Assembly (NCBI RefSeq): GCF_015056685.1 | Contig: NZ_SVFW01000028.1 | Coordinates: 1 to 50,408, forward strand | Direction of reading: 5' to 3' | Length of the DNA stretch: 50,408 nt | Origin: Butyrivibrio sp. | GTDB taxonomy: Bacteria > Bacillota > Clostridia > Lachnospirales > Lachnospiraceae | Shown here: in pieces, positions 33,273 through 39,392 of the stretch | Layout: the number at the start of each line of letters is the position of its first letter | How positions within the stretch are numbered: position 1 is the stretch's first letter | Notes under the pieces: model-generated | The model's input: only the letters and a program-made list of their open reading frames with translations | What the model was told of the DNA's origin: nothing | Database searches by the model: none | Program-made: the position numbers and the translations under genes

Positions 33273-33566
33273 TCATGATGCAAGTATATTACTAAGTTTG
33301 TCTGTAATATCCTCAATCGCAACACCCACTGCAACCGCGCCAAAAGTCACAAGAAATGCCGCAAAAGAGAATGCAACTCCCATAAACACTGCATCCCACA
33401 TTTTCATACTAATGTACATCACGATTATTCCCAGCATCAGCAAGTAAAACAGACCCAGAATCAAACAGCCGATCTTGGACAGAACACCTACCCAACTCTT
33501 GATAAAGCACATGATCAAAAATACCGGAAACAATGCAATTTTCAGTAAAAGCTTTAAGATAAACAT
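33273..33566 (-). CDS. Small multi-TM membrane protein
   Basis: A 97-aa protein with two to three hydrophobic segments (about 3-22, 30-50 and 62-82) and a short polar C-terminus. The frame opens at a TTG at 33572, which overlaps the rep stop, but GGAGGG lies just upstream of the ATG at 33566, so I prefer that start. It follows rep with almost no gap. The role is unknown; such proteins are common in plasmid accessory operons. Confidence 0.6.
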   Translation of the reverse strand: MFILKLLLKIALFPVFLIMCFIKSWVGVLSKIGCLILGLFYLLMLGIIVMYISMKMWDAVFMGVAFSFAAFLVTFGAVAVGVAIEDITDKLSNILAS

Positions 33567-33568
33567 AA

Positions 33569-34603
33569 TCAACCCTCCATCAATTCTTGATTTTCAGTTA
33601 CGCCGAAGCCATATCTCATACCATGATTGACTTCAGCAGTTATCTGTGCAACGTGTGTTATAGACACGTTATACAGCATCGTCAGCAAATATGCTCTCGG
33701 ATTCTTTGGCACCTCAGTAAGGTTTTTCCAGCTTGCTACAACATCCTCGATGAGCATGTTGTCAAGCTTCATGAATCTCCCCTTTACCGAGTTTATTTCC
33801 CTTTCCTCGCTGCCGATCCATATCTTTGAGCGGTTAGAAGTAAGGACATCAACCAAAAGGTCCTCTATTCCCCGTATAATCCCCTCATCCTCCGGAAACC
33901 TCTCGCACAGTACATCCGTACCAATCTCCTCTCTGACATAAGCCCTTGCAGCAGTTTCTTCAACATCTGATCTCATCCCATCCATCTTGGGAGCTATATT
34001 ATTACTGGGATAGATACGGATAAGATTATTATTATAATTATTTTTATTAATATTATTCTTATTACGTCCCAATTCTTGGTATTCTGGAGAGCCCAGATCT
34101 GTGACTTCTGAATCCCAATTTTGACCTTGGTGGTTCAATTTTTGGTATTCAGAAACATCTTCTTTTTTGCTTGAATCACAAATTGTGAGTTTCTGCACTT
34201 TTTCCGAATTATGGTTTTCAGGTGCATTTGTATCCACATTTTGTTCTGCCTCAACAATCCTCATGACATATATTCGTGATGGTTTGCCCTGCCCCATCTT
34301 CACACGCTCTATCAAACCAATCCCTTTTTCAGAATCCAGTTCCTCAAAAAGCTTATATACTGTATTCTTACTTAAGCCTGTTGCCTCATGAACATCTTCC
34401 CAATCGTAGAAAACATAGGTTTTTCCTTCCTTATCAACCATGTTATTGATGGCAGAAAGTTTCATTCTGTCCAATAGTAGCGCATACAGATATCTTGCAT
34501 TGACCGATACCTTGTTCAGCACAGGATCACTGTGAAAACATTTGGGAAGTGCCATATAACTGTTTGATATCGGTTCCCTCCCATTAAAATACTCAAATTT
34601 CAT
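33569..34603 (-). CDS. RepA_N-family replication initiator
   Basis: A 344-aa protein. Residues 1-115 match the RepA_N winged-helix domain (Y-M-A-L-P-K-C-F...L-N-K-V-S-V-N-A-R-Y-L-Y-A-L-L-L-D-R...H-E-A-T-G-L-S-K-N-T-V-Y-K-L), which binds the origin of RepA_N theta-type plasmids. Residues 120-215 are a polar linker rich in Gln and Asn. The C-terminal 110 residues look like the DUF6017/DnaD-like helical domain, which probably recruits the host helicase loader. AGGGGGAG lies upstream of the ATG. It is encoded after parA-parB and a shorter RepA_N-type protein. Confidence 0.87.
   Translation of the reverse strand: MKFEYFNGREPISNSYMALPKCFHSDPVLNKVSVNARYLYALLLDRMKLSAINNMVDKEGKTYVFYDWEDVHEATGLSKNTVYKLFEELDSEKGIGLIERVKMGQGKPSRIYVMRIVEAEQNVDTNAPENHNSEKVQKLTICDSSKKEDVSEYQKLNHQGQNWDSEVTDLGSPEYQELGRNKNNINKNNYNNNLIRIYPSNNIAPKMDGMRSDVEETAARAYVREEIGTDVLCERFPEDEGIIRGIEDLLVDVLTSNRSKIWIGSEEREINSVKGRFMKLDNMLIEDVVASWKNLTEVPKNPRAYLLTMLYNVSITHVAQITAEVNHGMRYGFGVTENQELMEG
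34021..34154. repeat. Iteron-like repeats and A+T-rich tract within rep (candidate oriV)
   Basis: A 19-bp sequence beginning CAATT and ending TTGGTATTC plus 4 bases occurs at 34070-34088 and again at 34136-34154, with three mismatches and a spacing of exactly 66 bp. An almost pure A/T tract of about 45 bp (34021-34065) lies beside them. RepA_N plasmids are known to carry their origin iterons inside this linker part of rep, so this is the expected place. Function is inferred. Confidence 0.5.
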
Positions 34604-34624
34604 TTTATTTCTTCTCCCCCTTCC

Positions 34625-35020
34625 TTATTCCAGAGATGCAATTTTTGCACCTCTGGAACAGTTTTCCTCATCCTTGTATATAAAGTTCTTCACGTAGTAC
34701 AGATTTGGTTTTCCCTGACCTCTTATACAGATATCAATAATTCCGATATCTTCCAATTGCTTCAGTGCTGTGCTGATTGTTCTTGTTGAAAGTCCTATAT
34801 CTTTATGCATCTGTTCAAGCGGATATACCACGTAAAGCCTACCTTCTTCATCCCGCCAGCCATTTCTATTTGCCAGCCTTATCCTTTGTAGCAGGATTCC
34901 ATATACAACCTTTGCTTCTATAGACAGTGGTTCAAACGCATCGTCAATAAACATAAGCAGTGGAATTTCTACCATGGCATACTGGAATGCCTGTCGTCCG
35001 TAATGATAATCAAGTTTCAT
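34625..35020 (-). CDS. Short RepA_N-type winged-helix protein
   Basis: A 131-aa protein that corresponds to the N-terminal domain of RepA_N only (M-V-E-I-P-L-L-M-F...L-S-I-E-A-K-V-V-Y-G-I-L-L-Q-R...M-H-K-D-I-G-L-S-T-R-T-I-S-T-A-L-K-Q-L). It is a divergent paralogue of the initiator encoded 21 bp downstream and lacks its linker and C-terminal domain. Its ATG overlaps the parB stop by 11 nt. It may regulate rep or copy number by binding the same DNA, or be a reduced initiator. The last 11 residues are unstructured. Confidence 0.75.
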   Translation of the reverse strand: MKLDYHYGRQAFQYAMVEIPLLMFIDDAFEPLSIEAKVVYGILLQRIRLANRNGWRDEEGRLYVVYPLEQMHKDIGLSTRTISTALKQLEDIGIIDICIRGQGKPNLYYVKNFIYKDEENCSRGAKIASLE

Positions 35021-35930
35021 CTGCTATTTCCTCCTGTTCTTCCTTCCACTTTGCAAGAAGCTCAAGGATAACCTTTTCACGCTCCCTTGAAGGCATATGT
35101 GAAGGGAAATACTTATTTAATTTTCTTTCTGACAATGAGACCTTTCCGTTTGTTTTAGGCTCAGGCAACGCACTGTTCAAAACCTGTATAACTGGGTACT
35201 GTTGCATATTTTCAAGATTCTTCTGCGCCTTAAGTGCTTCTATCTGTTCTGGTCTGAGAACGCCGTTTTCTTTTCGGTATTCGTAGATCCACTTCTGGAC
35301 TTCCTTATCAAAGAAAGAAATATCATAGCCCATTCCTATTGAAATAACTTTTTCATCAACCATCTGCATCAGTTCAGGAATCAGATCTGTGAGCTTTACA
35401 TATTTTCTGACCTGCCTATCTCTAAGACCAAATTCTTCTCCTACACTGTCGCCGGTCAACTTCTGGCACTCAGTGCCAGAAGTTCCATTGAGGTCATTTC
35501 TCTTTCCCTGCTTTCTGACAATATCCATCTTCATTTTTAAAGAATAGGCTCTCTCGCTAGGTAAAATCTCTTCTCGTTGGACATTTGAATCCACCATGAT
35601 TATTACTGCTTCATCATCGGACATTTCTTTTACAATCGCTGGCATAACTTCAAGCCCTGCCAATTTAGCGGCATGCATTCTTCTATGTCCTGAAACCATC
35701 TCATAACCGCCCTGGTTGTCCGGTCTTACAAGTACTGGAGACAAAATCCCATTTACCTTAATACTCTCTACAAGTTCCGCCATCTTATCATCATCAACTA
35801 CTTTAAAAGGATGATCTTTAAATGGATGTACTTTTTTTATCTGTATTTCTTCGGTACCTTCTTTAAATTCCGGCGCTCCAAGGAGCTCATCTACTGATTC
35901 AAAATGTATCTTTTCTCTTCTAGCAGCCAT
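35010..35930 (-). CDS. parB: ParB-family centromere-binding protein
   Basis: A 306-aa ParB/Spo0J-type protein. The ParB N-domain has V-H-P-F-K-D-H-P-F-K, L-V-E-S-I-K-V-N-G-I-L-S-P and the G-H-R-R-M-H-A-A form of the GERRxxA CTP-binding box. D-S-N-V-Q-R-E-E-I-L-P-S-E-R-A-Y follows, then a helix-turn-helix (G-E-E-F-G-L-R-D-R-Q-V-R-K-Y-V). It would bind a parS-like site and, with ParA, segregate the replicon. AGGGGG precedes the ATG. The coding sequence contains a 27-bp palindrome (see 35458-35484). It follows parA by 15 bp. Confidence 0.9.
   Translation of the reverse strand: MAARREKIHFESVDELLGAPEFKEGTEEIQIKKVHPFKDHPFKVVDDDKMAELVESIKVNGILSPVLVRPDNQGGYEMVSGHRRMHAAKLAGLEVMPAIVKEMSDDEAVIIMVDSNVQREEILPSERAYSLKMKMDIVRKQGKRNDLNGTSGTECQKLTGDSVGEEFGLRDRQVRKYVKLTDLIPELMQMVDEKVISIGMGYDISFFDKEVQKWIYEYRKENGVLRPEQIEALKAQKNLENMQQYPVIQVLNSALPEPKTNGKVSLSERKLNKYFPSHMPSREREKVILELLAKWKEEQEEIADET
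35458..35484. repeat. 27-bp palindrome inside parB (candidate parS or operator)
   Basis: Arms AACTTCTGGCACT (35458-35470) and AGTGCCAGAAGTT (35472-35484) are perfect complements with one base between them. They lie in the region encoding the start of the HTH. A 13-bp perfect arm in coding sequence is unlikely by chance. It could be the ParB binding site or an operator. Confidence 0.6.
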
Positions 35931-35945
35931 ATCTGATTACCCCCT

Positions 35946-36728
35946 TCATGAATTATCTGCGACAAAATCTGTAAGTTCACTGTAGGCACTTGCCACCCTG
36001 CCTTTTGGATCATATTCATATATGCTTTTACTCATAGCAGATGTTTCACTTGCTCTGATTGATAGCGGAATCTCTGTAGGAAGGACTCGGAGGCTTTTGC
36101 CATATACCTCATTAACCTCTGCAATAATTTCCTTAGCATAGTTGGTTCTCTTATCAACCATTGTTAATAGGATTCCCTCAATCTCAAGCTTTGAATTAAG
36201 CCTGCGCTTTACTGTATAGATGGTCTTAAGCAGTGCCTGAAGACCCTTTACAGGAAGAAACGCTGCGGCACAGGGTATGAGGCAAGTGTCAGCACAAGCA
36301 AGTGCATTTACAGTCATAACACCCAGAGATGGCATGCAATCAATAATGATGTATGAATACTGGTCCTTTATCTGTTCCACATAATCCCTAAGTACCAGTT
36401 CTCTGCTCATTACGTTTACAAGTGATACCTCTGCAGCGGATAATCCAATATTTGAAGGAAGAAGATCTACGTTCTCGCTGTGGTGCATGATAGCGAAACC
36501 TTCCGGAATATCTTCCTCATTAACAATCTTCTCGATAACATCAACGATAGTGAGTTCAAGGCTGTCAGGATCCTTATATCCCATGCAGATAGAAAGGCTC
36601 CCTTGTGGATCGTTATCAATTAAAAGTACCTTATGCCCCTTGTTAGCAAGTCCTATTCCAAGATTCATTGCAGTTGTGGTTTTAGCTACGCCACCTTTCT
36701 GATTTGCGATTGCGATTACTTTGCACAT
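35946..36728 (-). CDS. parA: ParA-family partition ATPase
   Basis: A 260-aa ParA/Soj ATPase: deviant Walker A K-G-G-V-A-K-T-T at 11-18, L-L-I-D-N-D-P-Q-G-S-L (Walker A'), I-I-I-D-C-M-P-S-L-G (Walker B). It has no N-terminal HTH, as in chromosomal Soj and the Ib plasmid type. It moves ParB-bound DNA on the nucleoid. Its start overlaps the DUF6462 stop by 13 nt and parB follows, a standard partition operon. The chromosome's own Soj-Spo0J should be elsewhere, near oriC; this copy belongs with rep. Confidence 0.93.
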   Translation of the reverse strand: MCKVIAIANQKGGVAKTTTAMNLGIGLANKGHKVLLIDNDPQGSLSICMGYKDPDSLELTIVDVIEKIVNEEDIPEGFAIMHHSENVDLLPSNIGLSAAEVSLVNVMSRELVLRDYVEQIKDQYSYIIIDCMPSLGVMTVNALACADTCLIPCAAAFLPVKGLQALLKTIYTVKRRLNSKLEIEGILLTMVDKRTNYAKEIIAEVNEVYGKSLRVLPTEIPLSIRASETSAMSKSIYEYDPKGRVASAYSELTDFVADNS

Positions 36729-36967
36729 ACTTTTTTCCTCCCATCTTTTCCATTTTTTCTTAAGTAGTCCTCAAAGATTGCCCTGTTTATGAGAACCTTT
36801 TTATGAAGTTTGTAAAAGGCACCGGACCTGTCTGCCACACGAGTAACTGCCCTGTAGCTCATCTTGTAGTAATCAATGGCCATGTTGTAGGTGATAAAAC
36901 TTCTCTGGGCAAACAGAATATCTTCATCATCAATCTGATCAGAGAACATCCATATTGTTCCGAACAT
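36716..36967 (-). CDS. DUF6462-type DNA-binding protein (second copy)
   Basis: An 83-aa protein with the pattern F-I-T-Y-N-M-A-I-D-Y-Y-K-M-S-Y-R-A-V-T-R-V-A-D-R-S-G-A-F-Y-K-L...V-L-I-N-R-A-I-F-E-D-Y-L, a compact MerR/excisionase-like winged helix that I know as DUF6462 in Firmicute mobile elements. It is a shorter paralogue of the protein encoded immediately upstream (3-nt gap). GGGAGGG precedes the ATG. It probably controls the rep/par operon or acts in plasmid maintenance. Confidence 0.7.
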   Translation of the reverse strand: MFGTIWMFSDQIDDEDILFAQRSFITYNMAIDYYKMSYRAVTRVADRSGAFYKLHKKVLINRAIFEDYLRKNGKDGRKKVCAK

Positions 36968-36969
36968 AT

Positions 36970-37335
36970 TCAGCCCTCCCTCTCTTCCAAAACTTTTTTC
37001 TCCCGATTACCATTTGTTTGATACATTCCTGCAGGCTGGTGGAATCTCTCAAGGTACTCATCAAAGATGTCTCTGTTGATCAGAACAGTTCCTTCTCTCC
37101 TATAAATCGCTCCTGCCTGGTCTGCCATCTCAAGGATTTTCTTATGCTCAAGGCTGTAAACAATTTCTGCATCCCTATATCTGAGCCACTTTTTCCTCAA
37201 GGTACGCATCACTACTTTCTCCTGGACTATAACTTCCCGGTTAAATGGACTGTTTTTCTCATTCTCATTTTCAAGTTCGCCAACATAATCACGGTTATCA
37301 TCAAAATACGGTCTGTCTTCTTTTTTTCTTTTCAT
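36970..37335 (-). CDS. DUF6462-type DNA-binding protein (first copy)
   Basis: A 121-aa protein. A charged N-terminal 45 residues precede the DUF6462 unit (K-W-L-R-Y-R-D-A-E-I-V-Y-S-L-E-H-K-K-I-L-E-M-A-D-Q-A-G-A-I-Y...V-L-I-N-R-D-I-F-D-E-Y-L), a small winged-helix fold. AGGAGG precedes the ATG. It is the first gene of the rep/par operon, right after a strong hairpin at 37391-37439, so it is well placed for autoregulation. Confidence 0.75.
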   Translation of the reverse strand: MKRKKEDRPYFDDNRDYVGELENENEKNSPFNREVIVQEKVVMRTLRKKWLRYRDAEIVYSLEHKKILEMADQAGAIYRREGTVLINRDIFDEYLERFHQPAGMYQTNGNREKKVLEEREG

Positions 37336-37390
37336 GTATGATGTCCTCCTTATTTTTTATGTGCTGAAGAACCATCCATGAATTAGCCAA

Positions 37391-37439
37391 CAAAAAAGAG
37401 CTACTTCTTAGAATTTTGTTTTCTAAAAAGTAGCTCTTA
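37391..37439 (-). terminator. Strong hairpin with T-run in the rep/par leader
   Basis: AAGAGCTACTT/AAGTAGCTCTT plus inner TTAGAA/TTCTAA form a 17-bp stem with one mismatch. On the minus strand it is followed by TTTTTTG. It ends the transcript from the PD-(D/E)XK gene, or acts as an attenuator about 55 nt before the first DUF6462 gene. Confidence 0.78.
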
Positions 37440-37591
37440 TAACCTTTTGTAAAGTTATCGAAAAAAAGTTTTCTGTTTTTAACGGTGCGCCTCTGAGCGC
37501 ATCTACAAACCTCTAAATTCATCTCCCGTTTGTCAGGAGTTTGTCAAAATGACATTCCTTATCTCAAAAACCCTCATGAATACTGGGCTTA

Positions 37592-37693
37592 TCACTTCAT
37601 GGACTTAAGTGTCGGGAACAACAATACGTCTCTGATTGCCGCAACTTTTGTTAGTAACACCTCAAGCATATCTATTCCGTAACCGATAACTCC
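37592..37693 (-). pseudogene. Degenerate duplicate of the lysS 3' end
   Basis: The 33 codons before the TGA at 37592 read G-V-I-G-Y-G-I-D-M-L...I-R-D-V-L-L-F-P-T-L-K-S-M-K. They match the last 33-34 residues of the lysS product at 39393 at 24 positions. Similarity continues about 30 nt past the stop (CATGAATACTG in both). A TAA three nt upstream of the match shows that no larger gene remains. It is in the same orientation as lysS, which suggests a past insertion or duplication at the lysS 3' end. Confidence 0.85.
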
Positions 37694-37721
37694 TTATAAT
37701 TGTAACACTCAGAAAAAGCAT

Positions 37722-38555
37722 CTATATAATCTCCCTTATGCTCTTTTCGAATTCTCTTATGTTGAACGGACATCCATCCTCTTCAAAAGTCAGGATGAGA
37801 TTCTTCCCCACAAAAATTCCGTTTCTTCTATATTCCTCTATCTTGCGCAGATTCTTTTTCCGATATTTCTCATCATCCATCCTGCCAAGGTGCTCGTGAT
37901 ATATAACTTCTCTCGTCCTCTTGTTAAGTAATGTAAAATCAGGGTATTTGATGACACCGCTCTTGAGCCGCAGCTCGCACTCATATCTGTATGGAACTCC
38001 AATCTCAAAGTACATATCCGCAATCACCATCTCCGACTTGGATCGCACCACCTCATCACGCCTGGTTGCATATATTTTTTCCTCTGGTTTATAAGTGCTG
38101 ATGCGGAACTGTTCCTCACTCCATCTTCTGGCATACTCCTCATCACTTATCAAAAGTGGAGACACGAGAATTCTTCTTTCCTTCTTGAGACCGTCATATA
38201 CCGCCTCCGGAGTAATAATTCCCTGATTATCTTCCTTTGTTTTTGGGAAGTTGGTGCCCGCACCTATAGCTCTTTTTACAATTTTTAGTTCTTCCTGCGC
38301 TACATCAATAATCTTTTTCAGATAATCCTTCTGCGCCAGCTCTTGTGCTATCTTGAAATCGCTTTTTTTGATGTACTTCCCGTGAGTATCGGCAGAGTCA
38401 ATAATCTTGTAATACTGCGGATTCCCTCTACAGTACGAAATCCGCAGCTTTCCATCTGGCAATTTCTCAATCTTTTTATTTGCTATGGCTATACTCGCTT
38501 CAAGTTGCACCTTTCTTTTTTGTAATTCACCAATTATCTCATTATAATTTGTCAT
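37722..38555 (-). CDS. PD-(D/E)XK-like nuclease-fold protein
   Basis: A 277-aa protein. Residues 1-125 are helical (coiled coil, then a basic part). Residues 165-250 have R-S-K-S-E-M-V-I-A-D-M-Y, Y-R-Y-E-C-E-L, Y-P-D-F-T-L-L and I-Y-H-E-H-L-G: an E...D...E-x-H order that fits a PD-(D/E)XK fold with His in place of the last Lys. DNA cleavage is possible but unproven. GAGG precedes the ATG. It lies between the lysS remnant and the 75-bp array, so it may act on or be controlled by those sequences. The specific family is unknown to me. Confidence 0.7.
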   Translation of the reverse strand: MTNYNEIIGELQKRKVQLEASIAIANKKIEKLPDGKLRISYCRGNPQYYKIIDSADTHGKYIKKSDFKIAQELAQKDYLKKIIDVAQEELKIVKRAIGAGTNFPKTKEDNQGIITPEAVYDGLKKERRILVSPLLISDEEYARRWSEEQFRISTYKPEEKIYATRRDEVVRSKSEMVIADMYFEIGVPYRYECELRLKSGVIKYPDFTLLNKRTREVIYHEHLGRMDDEKYRKKNLRKIEEYRRNGIFVGKNLILTFEEDGCPFNIREFEKSIREII

Positions 38556-38633
38556 AGATTTTCCTCTGTTATTATTTATCTTTATCTTTTTTCATACACG
38601 CTTTTTTCATGCACCAGCCATCAGGCCTATGAT

Positions 38634-38690
38634 CCGGTCCTATCGCCCTATCATCTGGTCCTATCACCCTATCATCTGGTCCTATCATCC
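38634..38690. repeat. 21-bp short tandem repeat (2.7 copies)
   Basis: Units at 38634-38654, 38655-38675 and a partial one at 38676-38690, of the form C-Y-GGTCCTATC-R-CCCTATCAT. It lies immediately before the 75-bp array. No coding role is visible. Like the array it may be part of a control or origin region. Confidence 0.8.
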
Positions 38691-38696
38691 ATGCCA

Positions 38697-39098
38697 TACG
38701 GATAAGTTCAATGCTATTCTTTGTTCCTATCCGTACAACATAGCTATCTCTTGTTCCCTGCTCTTCCCTTGTACGGATAAGATTACAGACTATACGCCAT
38801 CTTATCCGTATATTATGTGGTATAAGAGCTGTCTACTGACCGTTTGTACGGATAAGATAGCTCTTTACTAGCACTTTTATCCGTACATCATCTGCCAAAA
38901 GAGCTTTTTACACGCCGTTTATACGGATAAGATAGCTCTTTACTAGCATTTTTATCCGTACATCATCTGCCAAAAGAGCTTTTCCTGCGCCATTTGTACG
39001 GATAAGATGGCTCTTTACTAGCACTTTTATCCGTACATCATCTGCCAAAAGAGCTTTTTACACACCATTTGTACGGATAAGATAGCCCTTTACCGTAA
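38697..39098. repeat. 75-bp-period array with paired inverted boxes (iteron or centromere-like)
   Basis: TACGGATAA begins at 38697, 38772, 38847, 38922, 38997 and 39072: six copies spaced exactly 75 bp. The inverse box TTATCCGTA begins 30 bp after each of the first copies (38727 with one mismatch, 38802, 38877). In the later units AGCTCTTT and AAAAGAGCT form a second interlocked inverted pair. The three central units are nearly identical and the outer ones are degenerate. Best reading: binding sites for an initiator, ParB or another DNA-binding protein. Confidence 0.9.
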
Positions 39099-39273
39099 AA
39101 TAAATCCCTCTAAAAAGCAAAAATGGAATAGTAGTCCGTGAATAGGACTCACTGATAGCGCATCTGCGCCGAGATTTAAAAGATTGCCACACACAAAATG
39201 CCGCGCCGATACTTGGCTGCATTGATCAGGTGTGGTCAAAATGTTGTCAAACAAATAAATTGTTGTCAGAATA

Positions 39274-39314
39274 ATTGCTCTGAAATCCGCATAAACACTG
39301 GATTTCAGAGCAAT
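39274..39314. terminator. Perfect 15-bp hairpin downstream of lysS
   Basis: ATTGCTCTGAAATCC (39274-39288) and GGATTTCAGAGCAAT (39300-39314) are perfect complements around an 11-nt loop, GCATAAACACT. It lies about 80 nt after the lysS stop. The T-run is weak on both strands, so it may be a terminator or an RNA-stability element. The loop motif recurs elsewhere in the window. Confidence 0.6.
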
Positions 39315-39392
39315 AATGATTTTTGATGTATTTAAGTGTTCTAAAAAAATTTCAAATCAAAAATCTCCGCAAACCCGCATGAATACTGAGGT

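Noticed and set aside
37301..37522. Minus-strand frame of 73 codons before the DUF6462 gene
   Set aside because: It runs through the 17-bp terminator hairpin, has no ribosome site and overlaps the real start at 37335 in another frame.
38629..38871. Plus-strand frame of 80 codons with repeated S-Y-H-P-I-I-W
   Set aside because: It is a translation of the 21-bp tandem repeat and the array; it has no ribosome site and no protein-like pattern.
38634..39098. CRISPR array
   Set aside because: The period is 75 bp and most of each unit is conserved, so there are no unique spacers between short constant repeats; no cas genes are near.
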